DNA of 64,000 nucleotides from Micropterus salmoides (lineage: Eukaryota > Chordata > Actinopteri > Centrarchiformes > Centrarchidae). The notes below the pieces were generated by a model. It saw nothing but the letters and a program-made list of their open reading frames with translations, was not told the origin of the DNA and made no database searches. Both the position numbers and the translations under genes were made by a program. The stretch is from contig NW_024041373.1 in the NCBI RefSeq assembly GCF_014851395.1, forward strand, positions 18,717,697-18,781,696, read 5' to 3'. How positions within the stretch are numbered: the stretch's first letter is position 1; every line of letters begins with the position of its first letter. Below, in pieces: positions 12,801 through 64,000 of the stretch.

Positions 12801-14108
12801 GTGATCTGTTGTATCATCACTTCTGCAGGGACTAACACATTCATCAAGTCCTTACACTGTTACACCTTCAGTATATATGGATCAATTGTTATCATGTGAC
12901 GTGAGCAGAACTTTCGGCACGTTCACTGGGAAATAATTAAATAAGGAACTTGTGGTCATGTCATATTGAATGATGTTGGCTTTTCTATGGAATGTTTCTC
13001 AAACAATCTCAGCTGGTCTGGGCAAACAAGGGGCGATTTTACATTTTATTCTCTTTATAGTGTAGTGGCAATTATTCAACTTTGCTCTCTGGTGGCCATT
13101 ATGTAGTATTGCAGATCAGCTAAAACATCTTTTTCTAAAGCTCTGTATGCAGTGAATACAGTCAAGTTGAGACCAAAGGTGTCTAGAATAAAATTATCCC
13201 TTTTCTATTTTGTTTTTATCCCACATGAAACTGGTTTTCAGCCAAGAATTAAACAAGGTCAAAATACAACAAGCACGCACTTGTCAGATAGGATGAAGAA
13301 AACATTGTATATATAAATTTACAAAAACAGATAAAACAAATTCAAACATAGCACAGAGACACACCTAAATGAACAATTGGGACATTTCTATGCATAATGC
13401 CTAGTTTAAACTAGCAGTTGTCAAAAATGTTATCAAGCCAAGGTATAAAAACGGCCTGTAATTCCATGACAACATCATAATAAATTCACATTTGTGCTTC
13501 TGCATCAGTGGGTATCTGACTTATTATTTTTCAAAATTGCTGCATTATCTCTGACAAGGGTTTGTTCAGGTGCAGTGAGCACACATCACATCCAATATTT
13601 CCCTCAGCAGTTTGAACTATGTGATTCTCTGTCTGCTTTAGGAATATATATGCGATTTTAAAAGCTGGACAGGGAATTTCATTGATTCTCTACATAGGTT
13701 GGGTAATATCAGAATTTCTTAAGTGCATTCTGATTATACCAGCATGATCACTTTTTTCACACATTCATCACAGCTGATTGTTCAAAGCAATTTATCTTTT
13801 CAGCAAACCCAATGGTACTGGACACCTGACTGCTCAACCCTTTAGTAAAACATTAATAAAGTAGGGAAGCATAATACTTCAGGTAATTGAAGGGCTCCAA
13901 CTTAGTTTTAGAAGGTCATGGAGGAGTCATGGAACCTCAAATAGCTCACACCGGTCTCTGACTTAAGTCTGAAGTCTAATTATGAACAAAGAGTCTCGGT
14001 GTTGTTGACCGGAGCAGCAGCACTCTGGCAATTCACTTCAGTTAAATCTGTGAGAGACTTAATAGTCAGACTTAATAGGACTGAATATGGCTATGGTGTG
14101 TGTGTGTG

Positions 14109-14153
<45 letters not shown>

Positions 14154-14331
14154 GTGTGTTTGATACGTGTCAATGCAGATGTGTGCGTGTGTCTGTGCAT
14201 GCATGTTAATGCTCAAATGTGTCTGTCTGAAAAAGAGAGATCACAGATCTCAGTGTTCATTAACATATTCAAGATTCATTTACATATTAATTCTTATTTG
14301 TTATTCCTATGTGTATGTACGTATGTGCATC

Positions 14332-14390
<59 letters not shown>

Positions 14391-16040
14391 ATGTCCTAGA
14401 TAACCTTTTCAAGCCAAGAGAGAGGTCTATATCAGGCAGAGAGATGCAGCTGAGGTCCAGACGGTGAGTTCTCCAGACGATGTCACTCTCTCTCTCCCTC
14501 TTCTCTTTGTTTTTTTTTTTTTGTTTTTCAGTACAGTCCATCAAATTTGTGTCATAGTTGCCATGTATTCAGGTTTGTGCACAAACACGATGCACATTCA
14601 CACACCCACACACTGCATGGATACAAAAGATGTCCAAATGTCTCAACAGGAGATATGAGCTGCCCTGTATATGTTATCTCTTTCTTTTTTTTTTCTTGCC
14701 TTATCTAGAAAGGCACACCTGATCAGATGATGGTTGCCCATTGTAATTTTTTTCAAATGTGACACTATCTGACTTGGAGGATCGCTTAACAAATTGGTTG
14801 TAGTTGTGGGAGTGAAAAAGGAGTCTGCACGGGACCTGTTTATCAGTGGATCCAGGTTTTTGCCGGCTGTGGTCTCACTAGATAATACCTTGTCTCTAGT
14901 ATGCCAGTCCATTGGCATATAGCTCAGCCACCCTCAGACTTCTGATACCATATTCCCCTGCCCTGTATGAATTAACCCTTTTTTGTGTCTGTAGGATTTA
15001 CAACAAGCTGCCAGAGGTGACAAAGAAGAAGGAGGAGGCGAAAAAGAGGGCTGTATCACAAACCAACAGACTGCGAGCAGAGGTTTTCAAAAAGGTATGT
15101 TGGGCTTTATTTTTGGCACAAAAATCAAATCAAAACGTTGCTTACTTATTTAATTGAATAAGGAACTCAATATTGCAAAAAAGGAAGCTTAAAATCTGAA
15201 ACATAAAAGTCCATTTATAACACATATGTGTGTTAACTGTTTTCTGAAGGCATCTGGTGCTCTTTTATGCTGCACCAGGGTCTCATTTTAAAATCTGAAT
15301 GCTTTTTGCAAGAAATGGTGTTGATGAGGAGGTTCTTTAAGACGTGTAGATGTTGGTCACTGTGGTCTAGTCACACTCATGTATCACCCAAGTAGTGGGC
15401 AGTGGTGAGGTACTACATTTTCCTTTCTTTTTAGTGTTAAAAAAGAATATTACAGTCATCTCAGACAATTCCCCTTTTACTAAACTAGGCTTACCACAGT
15501 CATCTTATAATTGTAGGGATAAGAAATGGTTTGACAAATGTCCAGCAGAGGTCACTGTTTGACTGCTAAAGCCAGAGCTTCTGTCATTTATCACACTGGC
15601 AAAATACATGTGCATTCAACATTTGGGTCTATTCATTGTTTTAGTGACCCTTCTTATTACTCATGCCAAACTAAACCCTCACTGCATCATAACTAAGCCC
15701 ATTTCACTCTTTAGAACACGTGTGGTTTTGGCAGAACTAACACAGTGATAACCAAATATGGCTTATTCTAGGCCCTGCTGACATGCATAGGACCTGTTTT
15801 AACAGGCAGCATCCATGGTATCCAACAGTGAGGGGCATGTGTCAAATGAATGATATATTTAGGACATGGAATGTCAGACAGATCCATTGAGCTTCACCTG
15901 TAGGTGAGCCTTTATTCACTCTCCTATTATAACCTAGCCACAACAATAAATTTGCTGTCCATCAGGTGAGATGTGAAAAATGTGAAGAGATGTTGCCAAT
16001 GTTTTACAGATAATTACACAATCATGGCAGCTTCAGATAG

Positions 16041-16136
<96 letters not shown>

Positions 16137-16946
16137 CATCTGTGTATGTGTGTTTTCTAACCAATATGTTTTTCAAGATGATCCCAAGATGATTGGCTTC
16201 TCTTTGGTTTGCCAACGTTTAGGTAAACTGAGAAGTGTTTTGCCTCATGCCTCCAAAAATGGAAACCATGAATCTACAGTAAATCAGCGTTGTGTGCTTT
16301 ACTGACACAGCCAGCAACTGCAGAGCATAGTTTGACGTCAGATGGCTCTGTAAGAGAATATTTTATTTCTTGGGGAAATGGAGCAGGCGCAGCTGTTACG
16401 ATGCCAGTGTGACCTTGCCACCTCTCAAATGAAGCTATTAGCCAGGCTCAACCACAGCGAGATTGGGAGAAAAGGAGTGTGTCTCCTTCTGATAAACACT
16501 GAGTCGTGTGTACTTTAGAGGCCTCATTTTTGTCAGAAAAAAGGCCCCAACACACACACACAGAGCAGAGTCACAGTGGGGTCTGATTGTGCGGGGTAGA
16601 GGGTGGATAGTTTTGAATGCTGGCTGAAATGAGATTCCAGCTGTTGGGTAGTACGGTAAGAAGACGGTGACTGCATAGCGGGGTGTTTGGTCAGATAGCA
16701 AGCTAGAATTATTCCCCCCTACCTGGGCTTGGACACCTCAGGGGTGAGGCTGATGGAAGTGAAAGCCAATTTAGCAGCAGGAGTCGCTCCTGTGTGATGC
16801 AAAGCTGCTCTTAAGAGATTGAGGGATATGAGGTCTGAGACAAGATAGATAGATTTTTTTTTGGGGGGGGGGGGGCGTTAGTTATCAGTACTATTGTTGA
16901 TTTTCTTGTTTTGCAGAGACTTCTGGACCACATCCTGCAAAGATAA
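3786..16946 (+). CDS. c10orf90: C10orf90/FATS homologue, ALMS-motif centrosomal protein (7 exons, 5' end not found)
   Basis: Spliced model: 3786-3871, 4736-5834, 10119-10273, 12321-12501, 14400-14463, 14995-15094, 16917-16946. Phases match at every junction and give about 570 codons ending in TAA. The diagnostic part is the C-terminal ALMS motif, spread over the last exons: SLQEALELFRPDFISRS across the 10273/12321 junction, NLFKPRERSISGREMQLRSR in the 14.4-kb exon, and IYNKLPEVTKKKEE in the 15.0-kb exon. This motif is shared by ALMS1, CEP295 and C10orf90 and is linked to centrosome targeting. The large second exon encodes a serine-rich, low-complexity region. Mammalian C10orf90 (FATS) has been linked to p53 and p21 regulation and is associated with a common fragile site; that is family knowledge, not visible here. 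The position directly upstream of adam12 on the same strand matches the human order. Family assignment is strong; the N-terminus is uncertain. Confidence 0.82.
3872..4735 (+). other. C10orf90 intron
   Basis: Intron between the first recognised exon and the large exon. It ends in a strong pyrimidine tract (4708-4735) and CATAG. It contains a poly-T run near 4438-4449 and nothing else recognisable. Confidence 0.5.
4736..5834 (+). CDS. c10orf90: C10orf90 homologue, large central exon
   Basis: An open frame runs through the whole 1,099-base exon from a pyrimidine-rich acceptor (TTTTTTCATAG) to the donor CCCAG|GTATGA, leaving one base (G) to complete a valine codon with the next exon. It encodes about 366 residues, rich in Ser, Thr, Arg and Gly with no predicted membrane segment. 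It includes SLRAITHSAYSQTADSG near the start and VVFLDKSLSISLMELEG mid-exon. A single long exon before the ALMS-motif exons fits this family. The frame remains open past the donor to 5929, but the splice to 10119 restores a consistent reading frame. Confidence 0.8.
6372..6493 (-). repeat. Dispersed fish repeat (AGCTAACC family), left part, interrupted by MITE
   Basis: Reads, on the reverse strand, like the copies at about 9060-9210, 42290-42445 and 61270-61435 (shared words such as GGCTCTGTCC and TTAGCATAAAG/CTAAGCTAA). Its continuation CACCTACCAGC...AGCTCA..ATTTAAC is cut by the MITE at 6494-7091 and resumes at 7092-7120. The copy near 61068-61110 is uninterrupted at that point. Confidence 0.65.
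6494..7091. mobile_element. MITE with inverted terminal repeats and TAA target duplication
   Basis: The left end GGCCCCATCCACACTACT and the right end AGTAGTGTGGATGGGGCC are perfect reverse complements over 18 bases. Subterminal sequence (CTCCGTTTTA and relatives) is also inverted. The trinucleotide TAA sits directly outside both ends (6491-6493 and 7092-7094), the target size and preference of PIF/Harbinger elements. No transposase is encoded. The short open frames inside are not evidence of genes. The superfamily call rests only on the 3-bp TAA duplication. Confidence 0.8.
7126..7272. repeat. Left half of a dispersed repeat split by the Tc1-like element
   Basis: Begins GACAAATTAAAGGAACAACC and runs to the TA at 7273. 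Its continuation appears on the other side of the Tc1-like element at about 8671-8835 (ACACGTTGGTCAAAAATCTT, GGTTGAGATCTGG). I recognise the combination as a common teleost interspersed repeat, but cannot name the family with certainty. Confidence 0.55.
7275..8484 (+). mobile_element. Tc1-like DNA transposon with perfect TIRs, DD36E transposase
   Basis: A 1,210-bp element flanked by TA on both sides. The termini, beginning CACTCACCTAAAGGATTATT on the left, are mirrored perfectly on the right, with near 30 bp of perfect inverted repeat. It contains one transposase gene broken by a single frameshift. Length, TA target and DDE-type transposase are typical of the Tc1 group of Tc1/mariner. The near-perfect ends suggest it is younger than the relic at 1502-2238. 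It lies in an intron of the C10orf90 homologue, in the same orientation as that gene. Confidence 0.92.
7423..8452 (+). pseudogene. Tc1-like transposase, frameshifted
   Basis: The first part (7423-7848) starts MGKKGDLSNFELGK and carries the paired-type helix-turn-helix region (ISQSAQLLGFSHTTIFRVY). The second part (from about 7835 in another frame, stop at 8452) carries the catalytic core. The acidic residues are Asp in WSDESRF (7874-7876), Asp in FQQDNAPCH (8147-8149) and Glu in NPIEHLW (8258-8260). Thirty-six residues separate the last two, so the motif is DD36E rather than the DD34E of most Tc1 elements. The frame breaks near 7832. The relic at about 2000 has 11 extra bases at the matching place, so a small deletion is the likely cause. 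As it stands the gene cannot make a full-length enzyme. No mutations are seen in the three acidic residues. Confidence 0.88.
8671..8835. repeat. Right half of the repeat split by the Tc1-like element
   Basis: Continues the repeat at 7126-7272: GGTGGTGGTGGGGAG, ACACGTTGGTCAAAAATCTT, GGTTGAGATCTGG, CATACCATTCAGTGA. Roughly 180 bp of unrelated AT-rich sequence (8487-8670) lies between the Tc1 right end and this part, so a second event or strong divergence is needed to explain the gap. Confidence 0.5.
9060..9210 (+). repeat. Dispersed fish repeat (AGCTAACC family)
   Basis: Contains CCAGCTAGCTGTTTCCCC, TATGCTAAGCTAAGCTAAC, GCTGGCTATAG and a tail ending AAGAAAGCAAATAA. Related copies in the window are at about 42290-42445 and 61270-61435, plus a reverse-strand copy at 6372. 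Non-coding and diverged. Confidence 0.7.
10119..10273 (+). CDS. c10orf90: C10orf90 homologue exon, start of ALMS motif
   Basis: Acceptor CTCTCAAG|TG and donor CTCCAA|GTAGGA. Two bases complete the valine codon begun in the large exon. It encodes DSRAWSKQVGSDKTEE through to GIPKTLSLQ, highly charged. The final SLQ joins in phase 0 to EALELFRPDF in the next exon, which is the canonical start of the ALMS motif; that match fixes both the frame and the donor. The frame beyond the donor becomes a hydrophobic chance extension and is not used. Confidence 0.85.
10274..12320 (+). other. C10orf90 intron
   Basis: A 2-kb intron. It contains one recognisable dispersed repeat at about 10776-10955 and a poly-T-rich stretch near 11925-11950. 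It ends with CCCCAACCCAG. No further exon is recognised. Confidence 0.6.
10776..10955 (+). repeat. Dispersed teleost repeat (CAGTGGTGGA...TTTACTT type)
   Basis: Starts CCAGTGGTGGACAAG and includes CTTTTACTTTAAAGTAGCA, AGTAAAAGTCCTGC, TTCAAAATCTTGCTTAA and AAGTACCAAAAGGAATAG. This is a diverged copy of a very common fish interspersed repeat. A short fragment of the same family (CAGGGGTGGAAAAAGTACT) occurs near 27680. The class is not certain. Confidence 0.6.
12321..12501 (+). CDS. c10orf90: C10orf90 homologue exon, ALMS motif core
   Basis: Acceptor CAACCCAG|GAG, donor TTTGTG|GTAAGT. Encodes EALELFRPDFISRSQGR, then an arginine-rich helix (RRLEQRARRRR) and a less conserved tail ending DPLC, with one base left for the next codon. 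This is the most recognisable segment of the gene and matches the N-terminal half of the ALMS motif. Confidence 0.92.
14095..14159. repeat. (TG)n microsatellite
   Basis: About 65 bp of TG dinucleotides with two CG interruptions. Apparent open frames across it are simple Cys-Val repeats and not genes. Confidence 0.97.
14334..14389. repeat. (TG)n microsatellite abutting a splice acceptor
   Basis: About 28 uninterrupted TG units ending at 14389, followed by GCATGTCCTAG and the exon at 14400. The usual pyrimidine tract is replaced almost entirely by TG repeats. Confidence 0.97.
14400..14463 (+). CDS. c10orf90: C10orf90 homologue exon, ALMS motif middle part
   Basis: A 64-base exon encoding DNLFKPRERSISGREMQLRS plus split codons at both ends. 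Acceptor GTCCTAG|AT, donor AGACG|GTGAGT. Without it the neighbouring exons do not join in frame: one leftover base before and one needed base after. Its content fits exactly the expected middle of the ALMS motif, so it is well supported despite its small size. Confidence 0.88.
14464..14994 (+). other. C10orf90 short intron
   Basis: Intron of 531 bp containing T-rich low-complexity runs near 14509-14522 and 14680-14697. It ends TTTTTTGTGTCTGTAG. Nothing else recognised. Confidence 0.7.
14995..15094 (+). CDS. c10orf90: C10orf90 homologue exon, C-terminal ALMS motif
   Basis: Acceptor GTCTGTAG|G completes an arginine codon. It then encodes IYNKLPEVTKKKEEAKKRAV and ends TNRLRAEVFKK before GTATGT. 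The Lys/Glu-rich helix with Y-x-x-LPEV is the most conserved part of the ALMS motif. Confidence 0.92.
15095..16916 (+). other. C10orf90 last intron
   Basis: A 1.8-kb intron. It has a compound TG/AG microsatellite at about 16044-16133 and a T-then-G homopolymer at 16853-16875 before the acceptor TTTTGCAG. No extra exon recognised. Confidence 0.65.
16044..16133. repeat. Compound (TG)n(AG)n microsatellite
   Basis: About 28 bp of TG followed by about 60 bp of AG. Open frames here are simple Cys-Val, Glu-Arg or Ser-Leu repeats. Confidence 0.97.
16917..16946 (+). CDS. c10orf90: C10orf90 homologue last coding exon
   Basis: After TTTTGCAG the frame reads RLLDHILQR and then TAA. Joined to VFKK from the previous exon this gives a short C-terminal helix, as expected just after the ALMS motif. 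Only 30 coding bases, so the call rests on phase, acceptor quality and the expected stop position. Confidence 0.75.
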   Translation, partial: RLLDHILQR

Positions 16947-17012
16947 ATGAGAGACACTGAAAGGCAAAGGTTAATTCACTGATCATTCTGGGTCGTAACT
17001 TTTCTCCATGTT

Positions 17013-17040
17013 ATTAAATATGACTTTGTATTTAATTAAA
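17013..17040 (+). terminator. Candidate polyadenylation signals of C10orf90 homologue
   Basis: ATTAAA occurs at 17013-17018 and 17035-17040, 70-95 bases past the stop, followed by T/G-rich sequence. AATAAA also occurs at 17350-17355 and 17667-17672. Which is used cannot be told from sequence. Confidence 0.35.
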
Positions 17041-19876
17041 TGTTCTATGATTACCATTGCCATGCCTGTGCATATGTATTCATTTTATTAAGGCTCAATT
17101 TCTGTTAAATATCCTATTTTATATTTGCTCTTTGCATTGCACGTGGTTAACAGTGCAAACAAATGCAACAGGAAAAAAATTGGATTTATTGATTTTCAAT
17201 AAGCTTTTGAAGTTATCATGGGGGACAAAAAGTCAAGTTTAGCGTAGTTTTTTTGTCGCAAACATTTATCTATATCATTTGACTAGACAAGTAACACAGA
17301 CACATACTGTAGATGTTTTTGGCTATCCAACAATAGCAGATTATGGGAAAATAAATGTGTCCTATAGATGTAAATTGTATATGATGTTCAAGGTGTATGA
17401 TAAGAAGTTAACTGTTGTTGTGTGCAGACAGTGACAAAGCCCAACCATCTCACCTACCACAGACACACTCATAGTTAAAAAATGAGAAGGGTTTGACAGT
17501 TGAAAAATTAAAGCGATGAAAATGTGATCTGTCTTCCCTGCTCAAATTATCACCCAGTGATTAAATGCAATGCATATAATCATATCAATCAATTTTACTC
17601 TTTTCTTTCCTAATGATTTGATTACACATCTACCATCTCATTTTCCACTGTTGCATCTCAAAATGAAATAAAAGTATTCCAAGGACATTCTGTGTAGAAG
17701 TGGTGTCATTTTGTAGGAAATTGAGTCTCAGTGCTTTGAGCAAAGCACCTTGACTCTGTCATTGGTACAGTACTGTAGGTGTTTATAAAGTAGGGGGGGA
17801 GGAGAGATACATGTTTCGTCACCAGCTTCACGTATGCCTCGAGGCATCCCATCCGGAACAGTGGAATTCCAAGCTAATCAAACTCAGGAGACATGCAACG
17901 CCTGTGAAAGAGGCCTTTGTCACAGAGCTCCAAACCAGAGATGACATTGTAATAAGAGAGGAGACTTCTGGGAACAGCCTGGGACCGCAGTCCACATATA
18001 GCCTGTAAAGGTGACTGACATCTCTGTGGCATTTAAACAGAGCCTGCTGGGATGAGGGGAGAACAGGGGAAGGACATGTGCCGCAGGTCTCAGACAAACA
18101 CGCTGTATAAATACATACTGTTAGTGAGTGGGTTTGCTCTGGAGTAAATACTGACCGTGTTTTAAATCCCAAACAAAATGCTAGGCTAAATGTTGAATAA
18201 ATGATTGAATTTTAGTTGGCTACTGCAGTTCATTCTCCTCCAGGATTGAAATGATGGACCAGCCGGCGTATACTGCAAGGTTCTTGCATCCAGCAAGCAA
18301 CATATTTAGTAAACAGTATTGTTATCCACTGACTGAAGCCAGCAAGGCCATTTAAAAGAGTAATCCACATGGGAGAACTGTTCTCCTGCCATGTAGGCTG
18401 GTTCCAGACGATGAACACAGACTGACAGGCAGCTGTACACGAGGAGAAGAGTTCCCGTCAGTCAGCCTCTCTCTCTGAGGCATCATGTGTCTGTATGTCA
18501 CATTGCTATATTCGCATAATGTGGACTGTGTGCTCTAAGGCCCCTCGACTGGCTTCCCAATGGCCATGACTGACTCAGATGCCCTGGGGGTAAGGCTGAT
18601 ATGTCTGGTTTATAAAGGAGAACACTAGCTGAGCTTACAGGGCTAATTGTGTACAGAGCCACTGATTAGAGTGTAAGTGTTTAGTCATTAGTCATTTAAC
18701 TGGAACCCCATACTGTCTGAACATCTAGCCTCATGGCTCTTTTGACTGTGGCTCTTAATTCTAGGATTGTGATTGTAACATCAAGGCAAATGGTATTCAC
18801 AATAAAAATCTACAATATTTACTGCATGGGGGGGTTGGAATTTGTTTCACCAAAGAATCTTAGGGTGAGCAACAGGCAAGAAAAGCCAGAGGGTCATTCA
18901 AAAACACAGGCAAAAAAGAACCAGTTACCACAGAAAATATAGGTGTTTTGAGGGCGTACATTTTACTAAAACTCTTCAGAGGAACTAAAGAAATGTTAAG
19001 ACACTGTGGGATTTTAAGGATGTAAGTCAATTAAAGTCAGCTCAGGCAAAATGTTTCCCTTTCCTTCGCAGTATGCAGCCTCAGTGAAGATGTGGAGTGA
19101 ACTGATGCCTGTGCAGAGACATCTGTGACTTTTTCGCCTGCAGCGTACACACACTAAAAAAGATTAGACTAAACCAGACCAGGTAGCCTGCGCAAAACAC
19201 AGATGGGGCCAGGGTGATGATGACAGTTTGTCAGTGTATGTGTGTGTGTGTGTCTGGACACAGAGATAGAGCCAAAGAATAGACAGTCTCATCCCATGGG
19301 GTATTTCAAAATGAGGGGTGACTTATATATATAAATAAAATAAAATCTACAATATTCGCTCTTAAATTGAAAGAAAATTGAAAACGAAACTTTTAGTAGG
19401 AACTTACGGTTCAACAGGTTAAAAGCATAACATTTTAGAAATGTCAACTTGTAATCCCATCAGCATACATGCATAGATTTCATTCTTCACAGCTCATCAT
19501 AGTGTTTCACTCTATATTTCCCAGCAATTACATCCCAAGCAGTGCCATCGTTTATATTATGTAACCGCCAAGGGAAGTGCCATTTTCGAAGCTTTTTTTT
19601 GGTGTGTGTCTTGCTTGGTTGTGTCTCTAAGGCTGCATCCATCATATTTTAGAAAGAGTGAGTTAGGGGAGGAGTTGATCATCTTAATCCATTGTGGACC
19701 CACTAGATCAAAAAACACATTTTAGCAGGGAGGAGTTGAGACTGAGCGAGAGAAACATGGGGTACTGAAACAAGAGGGGATGGGTCAAAGTTCTTATGTG
19801 TATGTTGGTAGTGTCTGATATCTACAATAAATAAATCAATAGCCTTTTAATTTGAAGCCTCATCCATTGACAATGG

Positions 19877-19985
19877 ATGCAAGACACTTAACCCCTAGTT
19901 GCTCCAGAGGCGTGCGCCCTCTGACGTACATAGCAATTGTAAGTTGCTTTCGATAAAAGCGTCAGCTAAATGAACAAATGTAATG
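19877..19985 (+). repeat. 5'-truncated tRNA-derived SINE
   Basis: Shares GACACTTAACCCC, GTTGCTCCAGAGG, TAGCAATTGTAAG and AAAGCGTCAGCTAAATG with the tail of the fuller SINE at 39592-39773, but lacks the tRNA-like head of that copy. Confidence 0.7.
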
Positions 19986-20854
19986 TAAAATTATTTCATA
20001 TATTTATTTAAATCTTTTTTTTTAATAGTTCTTAATTTATTTATGACATTTCAATACATTTTAAGTCGTTTCTTTTCCTGTACACAGATCTCTTTTTTTG
20101 TCATGTAACATTATTGATCTTTCAATAAAGTTGTTTTAAAAAAGTTTAGCTAGCTACTTAACAACTGGCATCTAACAGGCTTACTTACCTAACACAAACC
20201 CCACAAACACATTCTCACATAGGCTACAAACAAAATTTTATATAAACTAGCTAGCGTTTGCTTTTTTTTTTTTTTTTGCCTGTTATCCAGTAAAGGGTTT
20301 TCTCTTCAAAGTTGTTTTTGTAAACCGACAGACAACGTTAGCTGACAGTGCTCTTCTTTCTAACATTATGGTAAGTATGCTGCGCCATATGTGGCATGTC
20401 GGCAGATAATAACACATCCTCAATGCTTTTTTGTGTGCTTTTAGACATGAAATAACTGTTCTGTCTGCCAGATTAAGTGGGTAAATGGGTAAAATCCATA
20501 AAATCCTCAGATTAGATTTGACAACTAAATGGTTTTGCATTTGCCCGGCTTTAGGACCCAGAGGAGTCTGAAGCGCACATGGCAAAGTGTGGCTGCTCCG
20601 GTACGAGAGGGGATGGCAAGACCGCTTCACTACTCTCCAACATCCCTCATTCTGTCTTTCCTACCACTCCTTGCCATACTCCTATCACATGAGCAGCACA
20701 TCCACACAACATTTAGCTAACACGTGTGTTTGTACATTTTCCCCCAGACTGTTGTCCGCCAAACGTCTGGTGCAGGAAGAAAAAGGAAAAGTTTTTGACT
20801 GCTTCTTTCTTGAAATGACAGCCTGCCGCATCTCGTTGGAGTCTGGGTGGTGAA

Positions 20855-21025
20855 GCTTTTTTCCCCCCACCCCTCCCCGTCTTTCCCCCCACTACACCAC
20901 TGTGAACTGCTCTGAACTGTTGTCTCCATCCTGTCACCTGTGTGAAGTGTCTGGTCGTGCTGCATTAATAACGCAGTCTGACCAGTGCGCTTTCCCCCGG
21001 CTTCACCACACCGAGCCCGGGCATC
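20855..21025 (+). promoter_or_regulatory. Probable adam12 promoter/5' UTR
   Basis: The sequence just upstream of the adam12 start codon is C-rich (CCCCCCACCCCTCCCCGTC near 20864) and GC-richer than the surrounding AT-rich DNA. The C-rich boxes resemble Sp/KLF sites, and no clear TATA box was seen. The transcription start is not determinable. This is inference from position and base composition. Confidence 0.35.
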
Positions 21026-63903
<42,878 letters not shown>

Positions 63904-64000
63904 GTAAGTATAAAACCTTCTCACTGTTCCCACCATGCCTCCACCCTCCTCTTCCTCTGTGTAGCCTGATTGCATCAGGGTAGACATTGTTCAGATCCAG
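63904..64000 (+). other. Start of adam12 intron 10
   Basis: Donor GTAAGTATAA followed by 87 bases of non-coding sequence to the window edge. Confidence 0.8.

Larger units (their letters stand above)
12502..14399 (+). other. C10orf90 intron with two TG microsatellites
   Basis: Intron of 1.9 kb. The final 300 bp hold two long TG tracts, at about 14095-14159 and 14334-14389. The second ends ten bases before the exon. No other structure recognised. Confidence 0.7.
16947..21025. other. Intergenic region between C10orf90 homologue and adam12
   Basis: About 4 kb. The first few hundred bases are probably 3' UTR of the upstream gene. It contains a 5'-truncated SINE at 19877-19985 and a poly-T run near 20260-20277. 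The last 200 bases are pyrimidine- and GC-richer than their surroundings and probably hold the adam12 promoter and 5' UTR. No additional gene recognised. Confidence 0.6.

Noticed and set aside
14100..14403. Open frames of 78-99 codons across TG repeats
   Set aside because: They are Cys-Val dipeptide runs from the microsatellites and are contradicted by the C10orf90 exon that starts at 14400.

Overview
This window looks like nuclear DNA from a bony fish, probably a percomorph teleost. It has long introns, GT-AG exons of vertebrate size, many di- and tetranucleotide microsatellites, and diverged Tc1/mariner, hAT, L2-type LINE and tRNA-derived SINE copies of the kind common in teleosts. There is no bacterial-style gene packing, no CRISPR array and no virus. 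Most long open frames are chance or microsatellite frames.

Two genes lie head to tail on the + strand. The first (about 3.8-16.9 kb) is the fish counterpart of C10orf90/FATS, a centrosomal ALMS-motif protein. Seven exons with matching splice phases can be traced to a stop codon; its 5' end was not found. The second begins at 21026 and runs off the right edge. It is an ADAM metalloprotease closest to ADAM12. Ten exons encode 349 residues: signal peptide, prodomain with a cysteine switch, furin site, and the first part of the reprolysin domain. The zinc-binding motif lies beyond the window. In the human genome C10orf90 also lies directly upstream of ADAM12 on the same strand, so the order supports both calls.

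Layout: 1-3785 upstream sequence with a Tc1 relic; 3786-16946 C10orf90; 16947-21025 intergenic, probably holding the adam12 promoter; 21026-63903 adam12, with introns of about 12, 2.6 and 21 kb before a compact run of exons from 57 kb on.

Mobile DNA is the most structured non-genic content. A nest at 6.4-8.8 kb holds a MITE with TAA target duplications inside an older repeat, and a 1.2-kb Tc1-like element with perfect terminal repeats that splits another repeat. The transposase of that Tc1 element has DD36E rather than DD34E spacing and a frameshift. A 295-bp hAT-type MITE with a perfect 8-bp duplication is in adam12 intron 2, and a 5'-truncated, frameshifted L2-type LINE is in intron 3. I saw no convincing undescribed biological system. 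The best leads are the DD36E element, a long TG repeat abutting a splice acceptor of C10orf90, the divergent second exon of adam12, and possible regulatory islands in the 21-kb intron.
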